Origin: Lachnospiraceae bacterium A4
GTDB lineage: Bacteria; Bacillota; Clostridia; Lachnospirales; Lachnospiraceae
Length of the DNA stretch: 64,000 nucleotides
NCBI GenBank assembly: GCA_000403215.2
Contig: KE159538.1
Span: forward strand, 465,342 to 529,341
Direction of reading: 5' to 3'
The notes beneath the pieces are model-generated. The model saw only the letters and a list, made by a program, of their open reading frames with translations, ran no database searches and was not told the origin of the DNA. Below, piece by piece: positions 17,591-26,544 of the stretch (positions are counted from its first letter, which is position 1; each line of letters begins with the position of its first letter). Position numbers and translations under genes: made by a program.

Positions 17591-19387
17591 TTATTGATAA
17601 TACTTCATGACCATCTGTAAAGACTTCGTTCCCCTGTATTCATTTACATCAGGGTAATACACAATAGAAAGAACAATCTCTTCTCCGCCGTTTTTGCCCG
17701 CACCGGTTTTGTATAATCTCTCTAATGACGCGGCGCCGTACTTTGCCGCCACATACTCGTGAAACCCTTCCATGTCGCCAAAATAGATCAGGTCATACCG
17801 CCTGCGTGTCTCGTCCTCCACCACATACTTCCCCACATTGCGGTTGGCGCCAAGCACTTTACCACTCACAAAACGGACATTTTTCTGCGCAAACTGCGGC
17901 TTGGCATTGCCATTGCCAAAAGGTTCTAATTTTTCCAGCTCATTGATAAACGAAAAACTAACATATGACATTGGCATCGGCACATCAATCAGTACCTTCT
18001 CCTCAAAATCATCGTCCGTCAGATGACAATTCTCATTGAGCCTGCGGCGCAGCACTGGCACATGCTCCTCCGCCAGCGACAATCCTGCTGCCAGCTTGTG
18101 ACCGCCGTACTTGGTAAACAACTCCTTGCACTTTGTCAGTTCATCGTACATGTGAAATGCCTCTATCGAGCGTCCCGATCCTTTTACGCCCTCCTCTGCC
18201 TTCGTGAGCACAAAGACCGGCTTGCAGTACTTTTCACGGATTCTGCCGGCTATGATGCCCGCAAGACTCTCATGCACCTCCGGCAGATACACGACAAGTA
18301 CCCTGTCGCGGTCCAGCCCTGTCTGGTTTATTTGAGCGACCGCCTCCTCGACGCCCTTTAAGGTAAGCTCCTTTCTGCTGTCATTCATGGCTTTCAGATC
18401 GCCTGCCAGCACCGCCGCACGGGCTGTACTTGACGTCTGAAACAGTTCCAGCGCATTGAGTGCCGTATCGAGCCTTCCTGTGGCATTGAGGCAGGGACCC
18501 AGCACAAAACCTACCGTGTACGGCTTGATGTGCGACGGGTCTGTCCCTGTCGCCTGCATCAACGCCTTCAATCCCATATTTCTCGTATTTGCCATGAGCG
18601 CCAGCCCATTCTTGACAATGATACGGTTCTCGTCCCGCAGCTCCATCACATCTCCGATCGTCGCAAAAGCAGCAAACTCCAAAAGCTCAAGACCAGTCTC
18701 CGACTCCATGACGCCCTGCCAGTCTGTGTGCTTTTGTTGTGCAATCAGCGCCAGCATCAATTTATATGCCACCACAGCCCCGCATATTTCCGGGAAAGGA
18801 TATCCGCAGTCCTCCTGCTTTGGGTCCACGACCGCACTCGCCCTCGGCACCTTGTACTGCCTTCTGCCATCAATCTCATCATAGGGCACCTCGTGATGGT
18901 CCGTCACAATCACTGTCATTCCCAGCGCATTTGCCATCTCAATCTGGTCATAGGCGGCAATGCCGTTATCACAGGTAATCACGGTGTCTGTCCCTGCGTC
19001 ATATGCTTCTTGTATCAGATGTTCATTTAACCCGTAGCCGTCGCGGATTCTATGCGGAATGGCACTGTCCACCTGTGCGCCGCACGCTGTCAGCCCCCTG
19101 TATAAAATATATGTAGAGCAGATTCCGTCAATGTCATAATCCCCTATAATCCGTATCTGCTTTTTCTCCGCAATCTTTTGCAGCAAAATCTCCACTGCCC
19201 TGTCCAGATCTTTCATGAGTCCCGGCGCGTACAAGTCCGCTCTCGTCCCATTCAAAAACTTGTCGATATCCTTGTCCTCGATCACATCTCTGTTTCTGAT
19301 AATGCGGGCAAGCACCGGACTAATCTGGTATTTTTTTCCAATTCCCTCAAAATCTGCCCGCTTTGCCGCCACCATCCATTTGCTCAT
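17591..19387 (-). CDS. recJ: single-stranded-DNA exonuclease RecJ
   Basis: 5'-3' exonuclease of recombination and repair. 598 residues with the DHH phosphoesterase motifs: IIGDYDIDGICSTY (near residue 80), a CDNG motif near 138 and VTDHHEVPYDE near 160. The DHHA1 part holds GRIREKYCKPVFVL and GSGRSIEAF...GGHKLAAGLSL, followed by an OB-like C-terminal domain. Its ATG overlaps the thioesterase stop (ATGA), so translation is coupled. An A/T-rich tail and the tandem repeats follow the stop. Confidence 0.95.
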   Translation of the reverse strand: MSKWMVAAKRADFEGIGKKYQISPVLARIIRNRDVIEDKDIDKFLNGTRADLYAPGLMKDLDRAVEILLQKIAEKKQIRIIGDYDIDGICSTYILYRGLTACGAQVDSAIPHRIRDGYGLNEHLIQEAYDAGTDTVITCDNGIAAYDQIEMANALGMTVIVTDHHEVPYDEIDGRRQYKVPRASAVVDPKQEDCGYPFPEICGAVVAYKLMLALIAQQKHTDWQGVMESETGLELLEFAAFATIGDVMELRDENRIIVKNGLALMANTRNMGLKALMQATGTDPSHIKPYTVGFVLGPCLNATGRLDTALNALELFQTSSTARAAVLAGDLKAMNDSRKELTLKGVEEAVAQINQTGLDRDRVLVVYLPEVHESLAGIIAGRIREKYCKPVFVLTKAEEGVKGSGRSIEAFHMYDELTKCKELFTKYGGHKLAAGLSLAEEHVPVLRRRLNENCHLTDDDFEEKVLIDVPMPMSYVSFSFINELEKLEPFGNGNAKPQFAQKNVRFVSGKVLGANRNVGKYVVEDETRRRYDLIYFGDMEGFHEYVAAKYGAASLERLYKTGAGKNGGEEIVLSIVYYPDVNEYRGTKSLQMVMKYYQ

Positions 19388-20103
19388 ACTGTGACGCCCC
19401 CCAGCGTAAATTCCACCACTGCATAGACCGCGCCTTCATTATCCCGCAGTACCACTTGGTGTTTTCCTTCTGCTCGGATTACGGAAGCTGTTACCTCATC
19501 TCCATACAATGCTGCCTTTTTGTACTCTGCCCTAAGCTCCTGAAATACCGCGTCTTCCGGCAGTGTCTCCATCGCATAGCGGACATACTCCACGTTATTC
19601 ATATGCTTGTTCGAATCAATCTGAAATTTCCGTACCCGGAACTGATCCTGTATCTGCCCGTCCCCGAGCAGCGTGATCTTTCTCGGCGCATAGTCCATCT
19701 CAAGTTTTTGGTCAAACTCATAGCCCTCCTGTAGCTCCTGCGTGAGTCTTACTGGACACAATTTCTCTGTGTCAATCAAGGTCCAGACAGATGCCGCCCG
19801 GACAATCATCTCGCCATCTTCGCCATAGACAGAAAAATTCCGAAATCCTACATAATTTGTAAAATCATAGGGCGCTGTGGCAATCTTGATGCGCTCATTC
19901 AGGCGGGGTCTCCTGTCAATCACAATCTGCCATGAGTTCAAAATCCACGCAATCTGCCTGCTGTAGAGATAATCGACATTAATGCGTCCATTCTCCGATT
20001 CAAAAACCGCCGCATCCTGAAAACAATCCAATATTGCAGGCACCGTCATGCATAAAGACGCATCCATCACACTGTAACCTGCATTCATCTCATATGTAAA
20101 CAT
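19384..20103 (-). CDS. acyl-ACP thioesterase
   Basis: Releases fatty acids from acyl carrier protein. 239 residues with two hot-dog folds. The first includes QIAWILNSWQIVIDRRPRLNE and the second begins IDSNKHMNNVEYVRYAMETL, the conserved Asn/His active-site region of bacterial FatA/FatB-like enzymes. The start at 20103 has AAAGGAG 5 bases upstream; the longer GTG reading is not preferred. It sits between traX and recJ with tiny spacing, so it is an operon member without an obvious functional link. Confidence 0.88.
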   Translation of the reverse strand: MFTYEMNAGYSVMDASLCMTVPAILDCFQDAAVFESENGRINVDYLYSRQIAWILNSWQIVIDRRPRLNERIKIATAPYDFTNYVGFRNFSVYGEDGEMIVRAASVWTLIDTEKLCPVRLTQELQEGYEFDQKLEMDYAPRKITLLGDGQIQDQFRVRKFQIDSNKHMNNVEYVRYAMETLPEDAVFQELRAEYKKAALYGDEVTASVIRAEGKHQVVLRDNEGAVYAVVEFTLGGVTV

Positions 20104-20114
20104 TGTTACTCCTT

Positions 20115-20819
20115 TCACAATTTCCCTGTCAGATAAAACCGAATCAAGCCAAATACCAGCAAATGAACTGGATAGACTGCATAGAATAAATACTTCATCT
20201 GCCTGCCGCGCTCTCCGTTGTAAAAATGAATCGGTATCATTGCGAGCGGTGCTGTGATTTCATAGGCAAATGCGCAGATTCCTGCGACATTGCGTACCCA
20301 CTCCTGCATATTCCTGACATAGTAAAACATTATAATAAACAAAACACCCTTCCAATGGTAGTCTACCTCCAGCCGCTCCCCCGCATACGCCATACCGGCA
20401 ATGATAACCAGTCTGAGCAGTATATACTTCATCTCATACCGCAGTTTAAGCTTCTCCAGAAGTATCAGCGCACACAGGCCAATGCAGAGTGTAAAATACA
20501 CATTCTGCCCCTTGGGATAAACCACTTTGCCAAAGACTGCCATATTAAATGGAAGTTCGGAGATTACGGCAAACAAAAAACAGTTTCTAAAATACTTTGC
20601 CACATTCCTTGTGTGGAAAAACCCCTCGACCAGCAGAAAACAATAAATTGGAAAGGCAAGTCTGCCTATTTTTCTCAGCACGAAATAAACATTGTAATCA
20701 TAGTTCGGAAGCCATCTGTAAACCGCCAGTGCAAAATGATCTGTCACCATCGTAACTACCGCAAGCCATTTGAGGGCAGCCGCCGAGATGCCAAACCGCT
20801 TTTGTGCCGTCATATCCAT
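20115..20819 (-). CDS. TraX-family membrane protein
   Basis: 234 residues with about six to eight membrane helices. It opens with the family signature LKWLAVVTMVTDHFA followed by IGRLAFPIYCFLLVEGFFHT. TraX of the F plasmid acetylates pilin. Chromosomal Firmicute members have no proven role and no pilus genes are near. The ATG has GGGGG 6 bases upstream. First gene of a likely traX-thioesterase-recJ operon. Confidence 0.85.
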   Translation of the reverse strand: MDMTAQKRFGISAAALKWLAVVTMVTDHFALAVYRWLPNYDYNVYFVLRKIGRLAFPIYCFLLVEGFFHTRNVAKYFRNCFLFAVISELPFNMAVFGKVVYPKGQNVYFTLCIGLCALILLEKLKLRYEMKYILLRLVIIAGMAYAGERLEVDYHWKGVLFIIMFYYVRNMQEWVRNVAGICAFAYEITAPLAMIPIHFYNGERGRQMKYLFYAVYPVHLLVFGLIRFYLTGKL

Positions 20820-20849
20820 ATATTTCCCCCTTTGTCAGCCGTTTTGAAA

Positions 20850-20881
20850 CCGAAAAGGCCGCAGCATAGAAGCTGCAGCCC
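20850..20881 (-). terminator. secDF terminator
   Basis: 9-bp stem GGCCGCAGC (20857-20865), loop ATAGAA, GCTGCAGCC (20872-20880), with TTTTCGGTTTC on the minus strand. It separates the scfA-scfB-secDF unit from traX. Confidence 0.8.
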
Positions 20882-20916
20882 CAAATATTAAGAAGAAGCT
20901 TCTTATGCCAATCTTC

Positions 20917-23154
20917 TTATGCCTTTTTTATTTTTGTCCTGAGCACATACCAGAGTGCGCCAGTAATACATACAGAAGAATACGTACCACACACAATACC
21001 TACCATCAGCGGCAGTGCAAATTCCTTAATCGACGTAACACCCAGTACATACAGCGCTGCAACCATGATAAATGTTGTCAGTGATGTAAAGATACTTCTT
21101 GAGAGTGTCTGGCTGATACTCCTGTTGACCAGTTCCTCCAAAGAATCCTTTTTCAGCATTGTGCCAAGATTTTCTCTGATACGGTCAAAGATTACGATGG
21201 TCGCATTGATTGAATATCCCACAATGGTCAGCATACAGGCAATAAAGGTACTGCCCACAGACACTTTTGCAACCGCATAAAATGCAAGGACAACAAGCAC
21301 ATCATGTACCAGCGCCGCGACAGAACTTGCCGCAAAACGAATATCCTTAAAACGGAACCAAATATAGATCAGCATACAAACTGTCGCAATGATCACCGCA
21401 ATCACCGCATCGTTCTTCATCTCCGAACTGATGGTCGAACTTATGGTTTCTGCAGTAATCAGTTCCTCATTCACGCCAAACTGTTCCGCCAGCGCGCTGT
21501 TTAACTGCTCTCTCTCCGAGAGATTGAGCTCTCTTGTCTTAAAGATCACCTCGTTCGAGCCTGCTACCTTTTGTACCTGTACTGCGCCGTCCCCTGTTAT
21601 ATTGGTAAACACCGGCACCACCTTCGTGTCAATTTCTGCAAGCGCTAAATCCTCATTAAAGGTTACATTCGTCGAAGTACCGCCCACAAAGTCAAGGCTG
21701 TAATTGAGCACCTTGCCTGTCGCAGCGCCGTTGATGCCCATAAACACAAAGCCAAGGACAATCACACAAATAGAGCACGCAAAGAAGATATTTTTCTTTG
21801 AAAGGAAATTGACAGTTCCTTTTTCTTTATTGGTTCCATAGAACTTCACGTCTTTGAGACCAACTGCGAATAATGCCTTCAAAATTTGTCTGGTCACAAA
21901 GAGCGCCGTAAACATAGACAGCACGATACCAAGTCCAAGTGTGTAGGCAAAGCCTTTTACTGTGCCTGACCCCTTGATGCCGAGCACCAGCGCCGCGATT
22001 AACGTTGTCACGTTACCGTCCACAATCGCCGAGAGCGCCTTCTGGAAACCTGTGTCAATCGCATTTCTGACTGACTTTCCAGCCGTGATCTCCTCCCTGA
22101 CACGCGCAAAGATAATCACATTTGCATCCACCGCCATACCAATCGAGAGGATAATACCAGCGATTCCCGGCAATGTCAGCGTCAGCTCAAAGATATTCAG
22201 GCAAATCACGATCAGACAGGTATAAATAACCAATGCCAGCACCGAAGCAAGACCCGGAATGCGGTAGACAACGATCATAAACAGAGCAATGACAAACAAG
22301 CCAATCAGCGCCGCAAGAAGGCTGGTGCGTACTGCCTCCTCACCGAGCTGTGCACCTACGACATTCGAGCGCAGCTCCTCCAATTCCAATTTCAGTCCGC
22401 CGATACGAATCTGGCTTGCAAGCCGTTCTGCCTGCTCAAATGTTCCCATTCCCGTAATCTGTGCCTTGCCGTCTGTGAGCGCCGCCTGTACATTCGGTAC
22501 GCTGATAAAATCGCCGTCATAGTAGATACCAATGGACTGATTGTTGGCAAATGCCTTCGTGGTGGCATCTGCAAACTTTGTCGTACCCTCACTTGTAAAT
22601 ACCAAATCCACAACAAACTGGCTGTTTCCAAGGCTGTCGCTTCCTGAACCGCCGTCTGCCGCCTCCACATCCGTACCCTCCAGCACGATGCTTCCATCAG
22701 CCTGCAGCTCTTCAATTGTCTTATTTAGCGAATACCCTGTTGCGCCAGCCCCTGTATAGGAATAATTTTGATTCCCCTGCGCATCTGTCTGCGCGATAAA
22801 GTACAACGCACCGGGCCTGCCCAGATCTTCAAGAATTGAATTGGCATCAGACACACCGGGAATCTCGATATTGATCCGGTCGGTGCCTTCCTTGTAGACC
22901 TGCGCCTCCGTGCTGTATCCCTGCACACGCTGCTGCAGCTTATAAATCGTATCATCCATATCCTCCGTAGAAGGATCTTCATCGCCTACCACCTGATAGG
23001 TGATGCTCACACCGCCTGCGAGGTCAAGTCCCTGCTTGATTCCTGCGGCTGAACCAGCCTTCTCTGTGCCAATACCCCATATTGACACAAATCCTAACGC
23101 CGCCATGACAAGCACTGTCACAATCAGCGTAACCACACCTTTGTTTTTTTTCAT
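20917..23154 (-). CDS. secDF: fused protein translocase SecD/SecF
   Basis: Proton-driven partner of SecYEG that helps pull exported proteins across the membrane. 745 residues form a natural SecD-SecF fusion, as in Bacillus. SecD half: DLAGGVSITYQVVGDEDPS, a large extracytoplasmic P1 domain and GIAGIILSIGMAVDANVIIF. SecF half: SLDFVGGTSTNVTF, then IVGYSINATIVIFDRIREN. Twelve membrane helices are expected. The start at 23154 has AAGGAG 8 bases upstream, 13 bases after the scfB stop, so it is in the SCIFF operon. Confidence 0.95.
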   Translation of the reverse strand: MKKNKGVVTLIVTVLVMAALGFVSIWGIGTEKAGSAAGIKQGLDLAGGVSITYQVVGDEDPSTEDMDDTIYKLQQRVQGYSTEAQVYKEGTDRINIEIPGVSDANSILEDLGRPGALYFIAQTDAQGNQNYSYTGAGATGYSLNKTIEELQADGSIVLEGTDVEAADGGSGSDSLGNSQFVVDLVFTSEGTTKFADATTKAFANNQSIGIYYDGDFISVPNVQAALTDGKAQITGMGTFEQAERLASQIRIGGLKLELEELRSNVVGAQLGEEAVRTSLLAALIGLFVIALFMIVVYRIPGLASVLALVIYTCLIVICLNIFELTLTLPGIAGIILSIGMAVDANVIIFARVREEITAGKSVRNAIDTGFQKALSAIVDGNVTTLIAALVLGIKGSGTVKGFAYTLGLGIVLSMFTALFVTRQILKALFAVGLKDVKFYGTNKEKGTVNFLSKKNIFFACSICVIVLGFVFMGINGAATGKVLNYSLDFVGGTSTNVTFNEDLALAEIDTKVVPVFTNITGDGAVQVQKVAGSNEVIFKTRELNLSEREQLNSALAEQFGVNEELITAETISSTISSEMKNDAVIAVIIATVCMLIYIWFRFKDIRFAASSVAALVHDVLVVLAFYAVAKVSVGSTFIACMLTIVGYSINATIVIFDRIRENLGTMLKKDSLEELVNRSISQTLSRSIFTSLTTFIMVAALYVLGVTSIKEFALPLMVGIVCGTYSSVCITGALWYVLRTKIKKA

Positions 23155-23167
23155 AACCTGTACTCCT

Positions 23168-24547
23168 TTACTTTGCATCTTCTTCGGCAAGAGCAGCCTT
23201 TATCATGATTGCACATTCAACGCGTTTCCTCTGAAGCTCACAGCCAAGCTCGTAAACATCATGGATATTTCCATGGAAGTTGTAAGAATTTGCCGCACAT
23301 CCTCCGCTGCAATAAAACTTTGCAAAGCAGTTCTTACACTTCTCCTTTGAATATACATTGCATGTCTTGAATTGTTCTCGAATATCTGTTCTTGTAATAC
23401 CCTCCTCCACATTGCCCATCAGGAACTCCTCCTGCCCGACAAACTGATGACAGGGATAAAAGTCTCCCCACGGCGTCACTGCCAGATACTCTGTGCCAGA
23501 ACCACAGCCGGACAGCCTTTTGTAGACACACGGTCCGCCCTGTAAATCTATCATAAAATGAAAGAAGTTAAAGCCTCTTCCCTCACGGTGCCGTCTGATC
23601 ATCTCGGCTGCGAGCTTGTCATACTCTGCAAGAAGCTCAGGAAGCTCGGACTCGGCAAGCGCATACTCTGCACTCTCCGGCGCCACCACCGGCTCTACAG
23701 AAATCTGCTGAAAGCCCAGATCTGCGAGGTGGCAGACATCCGATGCAAAATCTTTGTTGAAATGCGTAAATGTCCCGCGCACATAATAGTTTGTTTGGTT
23801 TCTGCTCTCGGCAGCCTTTTGGAATTTCGGCAGAATCAAATCATAACTGCCCTGCCCGCCCGCAAGCGGACGCATTCTGTCATTCACTTCTTTTCTGCCG
23901 TCTATACTCAGCACGATATTTGCCATTTCCCTGTTGGCAAACTCCATGATTTCATCGTTTAACAAAACCCCGTTGGTCGTAAGTGTAAAGCGGAATTTTT
24001 TGTGATGTGGTTCCTCGAGACTTCTGCCATACGCAACAAGATCTTTCACAACCTGCCAGTTCATTAACGGCTCCCCGCCAAAAAAATCCACCTCGAGATT
24101 GACGCGGTTTCCTGAGTTGGCTACCAGAAAATCCAGTGCCTTTTTTCCAACCTCATAACTCATCAGCGCACGCCTGCCATGATACTCGCCCTCCTCCGCA
24201 AAACAGTACTTGCATTTGAGATTGCAGTCATGTGCAATATGCAGGCAGAGCGCCTTGACAACAGTCTCACGGTTTTTGAACGCATCAATGCTTTTCTCAT
24301 ATATATCTTCTGTAAAGAGCATTCCCTGCTCCTTCAGCTCATAAATCTCTTCCACAATCTCAGACAAATCTCCATCTGAAAAGTGCTCTTTTAACGCCTC
24401 ATATGCCACAGACTGTTCTGCCTTTTCAAGATGGTTGTCCACCATATAAGCAATCGCATCGTAAACAAGGTCATCGACGACATGTACAGAACCGCTGTTG
24501 ACATCCAAAACGATATTGTATCCATTGTTTTTATACTGATGTATCAA
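23168..24547 (-). CDS. scfB: radical SAM SCIFF maturase (thioether-forming)
   Basis: Radical SAM/SPASM enzyme that makes thioether (sactipeptide-type) links in the SCIFF peptide. About 459 residues: an N-terminal peptide-recognition region (IHQYKNNGYNIVLDVNSGSV), the radical SAM CxxxCxxC in HDCNLKCKYCFAEEG (near residue 115) and FFGGEPLMNW. The SPASM cluster cysteines lie between CGSGTEYLAV and FYCSGGCAANSYNFHG. I prefer the TTG start at 24547, because GGAAGGA is 7 bases before it. A GTG at 24577 would add ten residues but sits against a hairpin with no site. Next to scfA and secDF, the conserved clostridial order. Confidence 0.93.
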   Translation of the reverse strand: MIHQYKNNGYNIVLDVNSGSVHVVDDLVYDAIAYMVDNHLEKAEQSVAYEALKEHFSDGDLSEIVEEIYELKEQGMLFTEDIYEKSIDAFKNRETVVKALCLHIAHDCNLKCKYCFAEEGEYHGRRALMSYEVGKKALDFLVANSGNRVNLEVDFFGGEPLMNWQVVKDLVAYGRSLEEPHHKKFRFTLTTNGVLLNDEIMEFANREMANIVLSIDGRKEVNDRMRPLAGGQGSYDLILPKFQKAAESRNQTNYYVRGTFTHFNKDFASDVCHLADLGFQQISVEPVVAPESAEYALAESELPELLAEYDKLAAEMIRRHREGRGFNFFHFMIDLQGGPCVYKRLSGCGSGTEYLAVTPWGDFYPCHQFVGQEEFLMGNVEEGITRTDIREQFKTCNVYSKEKCKNCFAKFYCSGGCAANSYNFHGNIHDVYELGCELQRKRVECAIMIKAALAEEDAK

Positions 24548-24580
24548 TTTTAATTCCTTCCCACACTCATTACACACAAT

Positions 24581-24610
24581 CGAGTAGGCGGGAATGTTCC
24601 CCCCTACTCG
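24581..24610 (-). promoter_or_regulatory. hairpin between scfA and scfB
   Basis: Arms CGAGTAGG (24581-24588) and CCTACTCG (24603-24610), then a C-C mismatch and GGGAA/TTCCC inside. No T-run follows. It may set the expression ratio of peptide to maturase by slowing ribosomes or RNases. The outer arms are the same as in the terminator at 10501-10528. Confidence 0.55.
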
Positions 24611-24640
24611 CTGTTTGACAATTCATTGATTTATGACTGG

Positions 24641-24787
24641 CTATTTTCCGGCATTCTCACAGCTCTGGTTTCCTACTGTGCAGGATGTCTTGCATGCAGA
24701 CTGGCAAGATGTCTGGCACTCTCCGCAGCCACCTTTTTTAACAGACTCTTTATAGTCTCTGGTCGTCAATGTCTTAATATGCTTCAT
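24641..24787 (-). CDS. scfA: SCIFF ranthipeptide/sactipeptide precursor
   Basis: 48-residue peptide with six cysteines (residues 21, 24, 28, 32, 36, 43). It begins MKHIKTLTTRDYKESVKKGG and ends SCTVGNQSCENAGK. This is the six-cysteines-in-forty-five (SCIFF) precursor found across Clostridia, modified by the ScfB enzyme encoded next to it. GGAGG lies 8 bases before the ATG. The biological role of mature SCIFF is not settled; quorum-type signalling has been proposed for this class. Confidence 0.97.
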   Translation of the reverse strand: MKHIKTLTTRDYKESVKKGGCGECQTSCQSACKTSCTVGNQSCENAGK

Positions 24788-24834
24788 ACCGATTGCCTCC
24801 TTCAAATGTATTCAAAAATTTTTCAATCTACGAT

Positions 24835-24843
24835 AGTATATCA
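24835..24843 (-). promoter_or_regulatory. extended -10 promoter of scfA
   Basis: Minus strand TGATATACT (24843-24835), an extended -10, with only a weak -35 (TTTTCG) 17 bases further up. Leader about 40 nt. Confidence 0.5.
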
Positions 24844-24897
24844 CATATTTCTACATTCGAAAAGAGTTTTTTCAAATTTTCAGGATTTAAAAACAAT

Positions 24898-25929
24898 TTA
24901 CATGACCTTCTGCAAATAGGAAGTGTATGCATATAAAACCTGATTGTTTAATAGAACTCTTGACCAGCCGTCATTGCCAATGCCTGTGCGGAAAATCATG
25001 TCACCCGGATTGATGGGCACGACGATTGTGTCTGGGCTGTCTGTGCTCGGCACAGTTCTAAGATTCACTGTCGAGGTGGCTGTCACAACCTCATTCACCT
25101 CCAGATACTGCACATTTGCAGCATTTGCAGCGCTCACTACAGGCGCACCGCTGGGATCCTTTGCCTCAGCGATTCCATCATAATTAAAATAAGAAACATT
25201 CATGTCAACGTTTCCAGCAATCCCCGGAATTGCCGCCTTGCTTGTGTACTGCCACATTGCCTGTACGCCCGCATAGCTGCTTGCCGGCGTAATCGGAAAC
25301 GGCTGCTCAGGATACTGTGCTACCCATACCTTATACCGGTTCAGGATATTCATATCCCAGTCCTTGCTGTCTGTCATCTCGTTTCTGGACGCATAAAACA
25401 TGGGTGTGTAGCCCCTTGCCGCAATCGTGTCAAGGAATTTGACTGCCAGTGCCGTCCGCACCTCTTTTCCAAGCAGATACTGTCTGCTCGTCGTATTTCG
25501 AAAACCCTCGCAGTCAAATGCAACTGGAAATGTTATCTTGTACTTGTCGATCAGATTTGCCGTAAACAGCGCCTCCTCGACAGCCTCTGCCTCATTCACT
25601 GCGGATGAGAAAAAGTAAGCTCCCACCTTCAGTCCGACTCTCTGCGCTTCCTGCAAATTATATCTTGCATAAGGGTCCTCATTCAAGATTCCTGTTGTCT
25701 GTGTGCGGTACCCTACCCGTATCATTGCAAACTGTACCCCGGAAGCCGCCACCAGATTCCAGTCAATCACACCCTGATAACGCGAGACATCGACGCCCAG
25801 CGCTGCCTGCGCCATCTCGTTTGGCGCCGCCTGCGCCGTCATCTTGGGCGACGCCACAGATATCAAAATGACAAATGCCATCAAAAGTGCCTTCCATCTC
25901 ATATTTTTCCTATGTAGCAAAAACTTCAT
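24898..25929 (-). CDS. secreted GH25 lysozyme with C-terminal SH3-type domain
   Basis: 343 residues. A signal peptide (MKFLLHRKNMRWKALLMAFV...ASPKMTAQA) is followed by a glycosyl hydrolase 25 barrel. The barrel carries GVDVSRYQGVIDW with the catalytic Asp, IRVGYRTQTTG, and FPVAFDCEGF with the catalytic Asp/Glu pair. The last 65 residues (STVNLRTVPSTDSPDTIVV) form an SH3-like wall-binding domain. It should cut peptidoglycan during growth or division. The start at 25929 has GAGGAG upstream; the longer reading adds a charged leader unlike a signal peptide. Confidence 0.92.
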   Translation of the reverse strand: MKFLLHRKNMRWKALLMAFVILISVASPKMTAQAAPNEMAQAALGVDVSRYQGVIDWNLVAASGVQFAMIRVGYRTQTTGILNEDPYARYNLQEAQRVGLKVGAYFFSSAVNEAEAVEEALFTANLIDKYKITFPVAFDCEGFRNTTSRQYLLGKEVRTALAVKFLDTIAARGYTPMFYASRNEMTDSKDWDMNILNRYKVWVAQYPEQPFPITPASSYAGVQAMWQYTSKAAIPGIAGNVDMNVSYFNYDGIAEAKDPSGAPVVSAANAANVQYLEVNEVVTATSTVNLRTVPSTDSPDTIVVPINPGDMIFRTGIGNDGWSRVLLNNQVLYAYTSYLQKVM

Positions 25930-26060
25930 AACCTTCTCTCTCCTCGTCCTTTCTCTGTTATACAAATACTTATCGTTCCTTAGCCAGTATAACATATTTC
26001 GACAAAAAAGAAAGTTTTTTTACAATTTTTTTCGTTCCAGTATCTGTAAAGCTGTTGGTG

Positions 26061-26432
26061 CTACCCCATCATTCCGCCCAGCATACCACTGCCCAGACAG
26101 ATCAAAAGTGTCGTGATACAGGTGTTGCTGATTGGCACAAATCCCGGATCTGCCACGGCAGAGACCGCACAGATAATCAGAAAATACGCCGCGCCCGCCA
26201 GCATTCCCCATATAAACCTGCGGCTCGCCGCACCCTTGGAGAAAAAAAGTCCCGCCAGCAAAGAAGAGATACAATAAATTACAATGATGCTGATATCCAC
26301 CACATTTTCTCCGATTGAAAACTTGTACAGCAGACCTGCTACAAGGAGAAGCATCAATCCTGTGATCAGATACGCCGCCATCAGACATTTCAAAAGCGCT
26401 GCCAGCCGCTCTGTGCCAAATACATTCTTCAC
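26061..26432 (-). CDS. TIGR04086-like small membrane protein
   Basis: 123 residues with four hydrophobic helices (AAYLITGLMLLLVAGLLY, DISIIVIYCISSLLAGLFF, FIWGMLAGAAYFLIICAVSA, TTLLICLGSGMLGG). This size and pattern match the clostridial TIGR04086 family, whose role is unknown. GTG start with GGAGG 9 bases upstream. Confidence 0.75.
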   Translation of the reverse strand: MKNVFGTERLAALLKCLMAAYLITGLMLLLVAGLLYKFSIGENVVDISIIVIYCISSLLAGLFFSKGAASRRFIWGMLAGAAYFLIICAVSAVADPGFVPISNTCITTLLICLGSGMLGGMMG

Positions 26433-26464
26433 AATCTCCTACCTCCAATTTTCAAAATAAAATC

Positions 26465-26493
26465 TTGTATTATTTCTTTAACACTGTTATAAT
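26465..26493 (+). promoter_or_regulatory. promoter of the CNNM-type gene
   Basis: TTGTAT (26465-26470), 17-base spacer, TATAAT (26488-26493), about 50 bases before the TTG start. Confidence 0.7.
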
Positions 26494-26544
26494 CTATGCT
26501 GATACGTATAAAAATATGCAATTGTAAAAAGGAGTGATTTTGTT

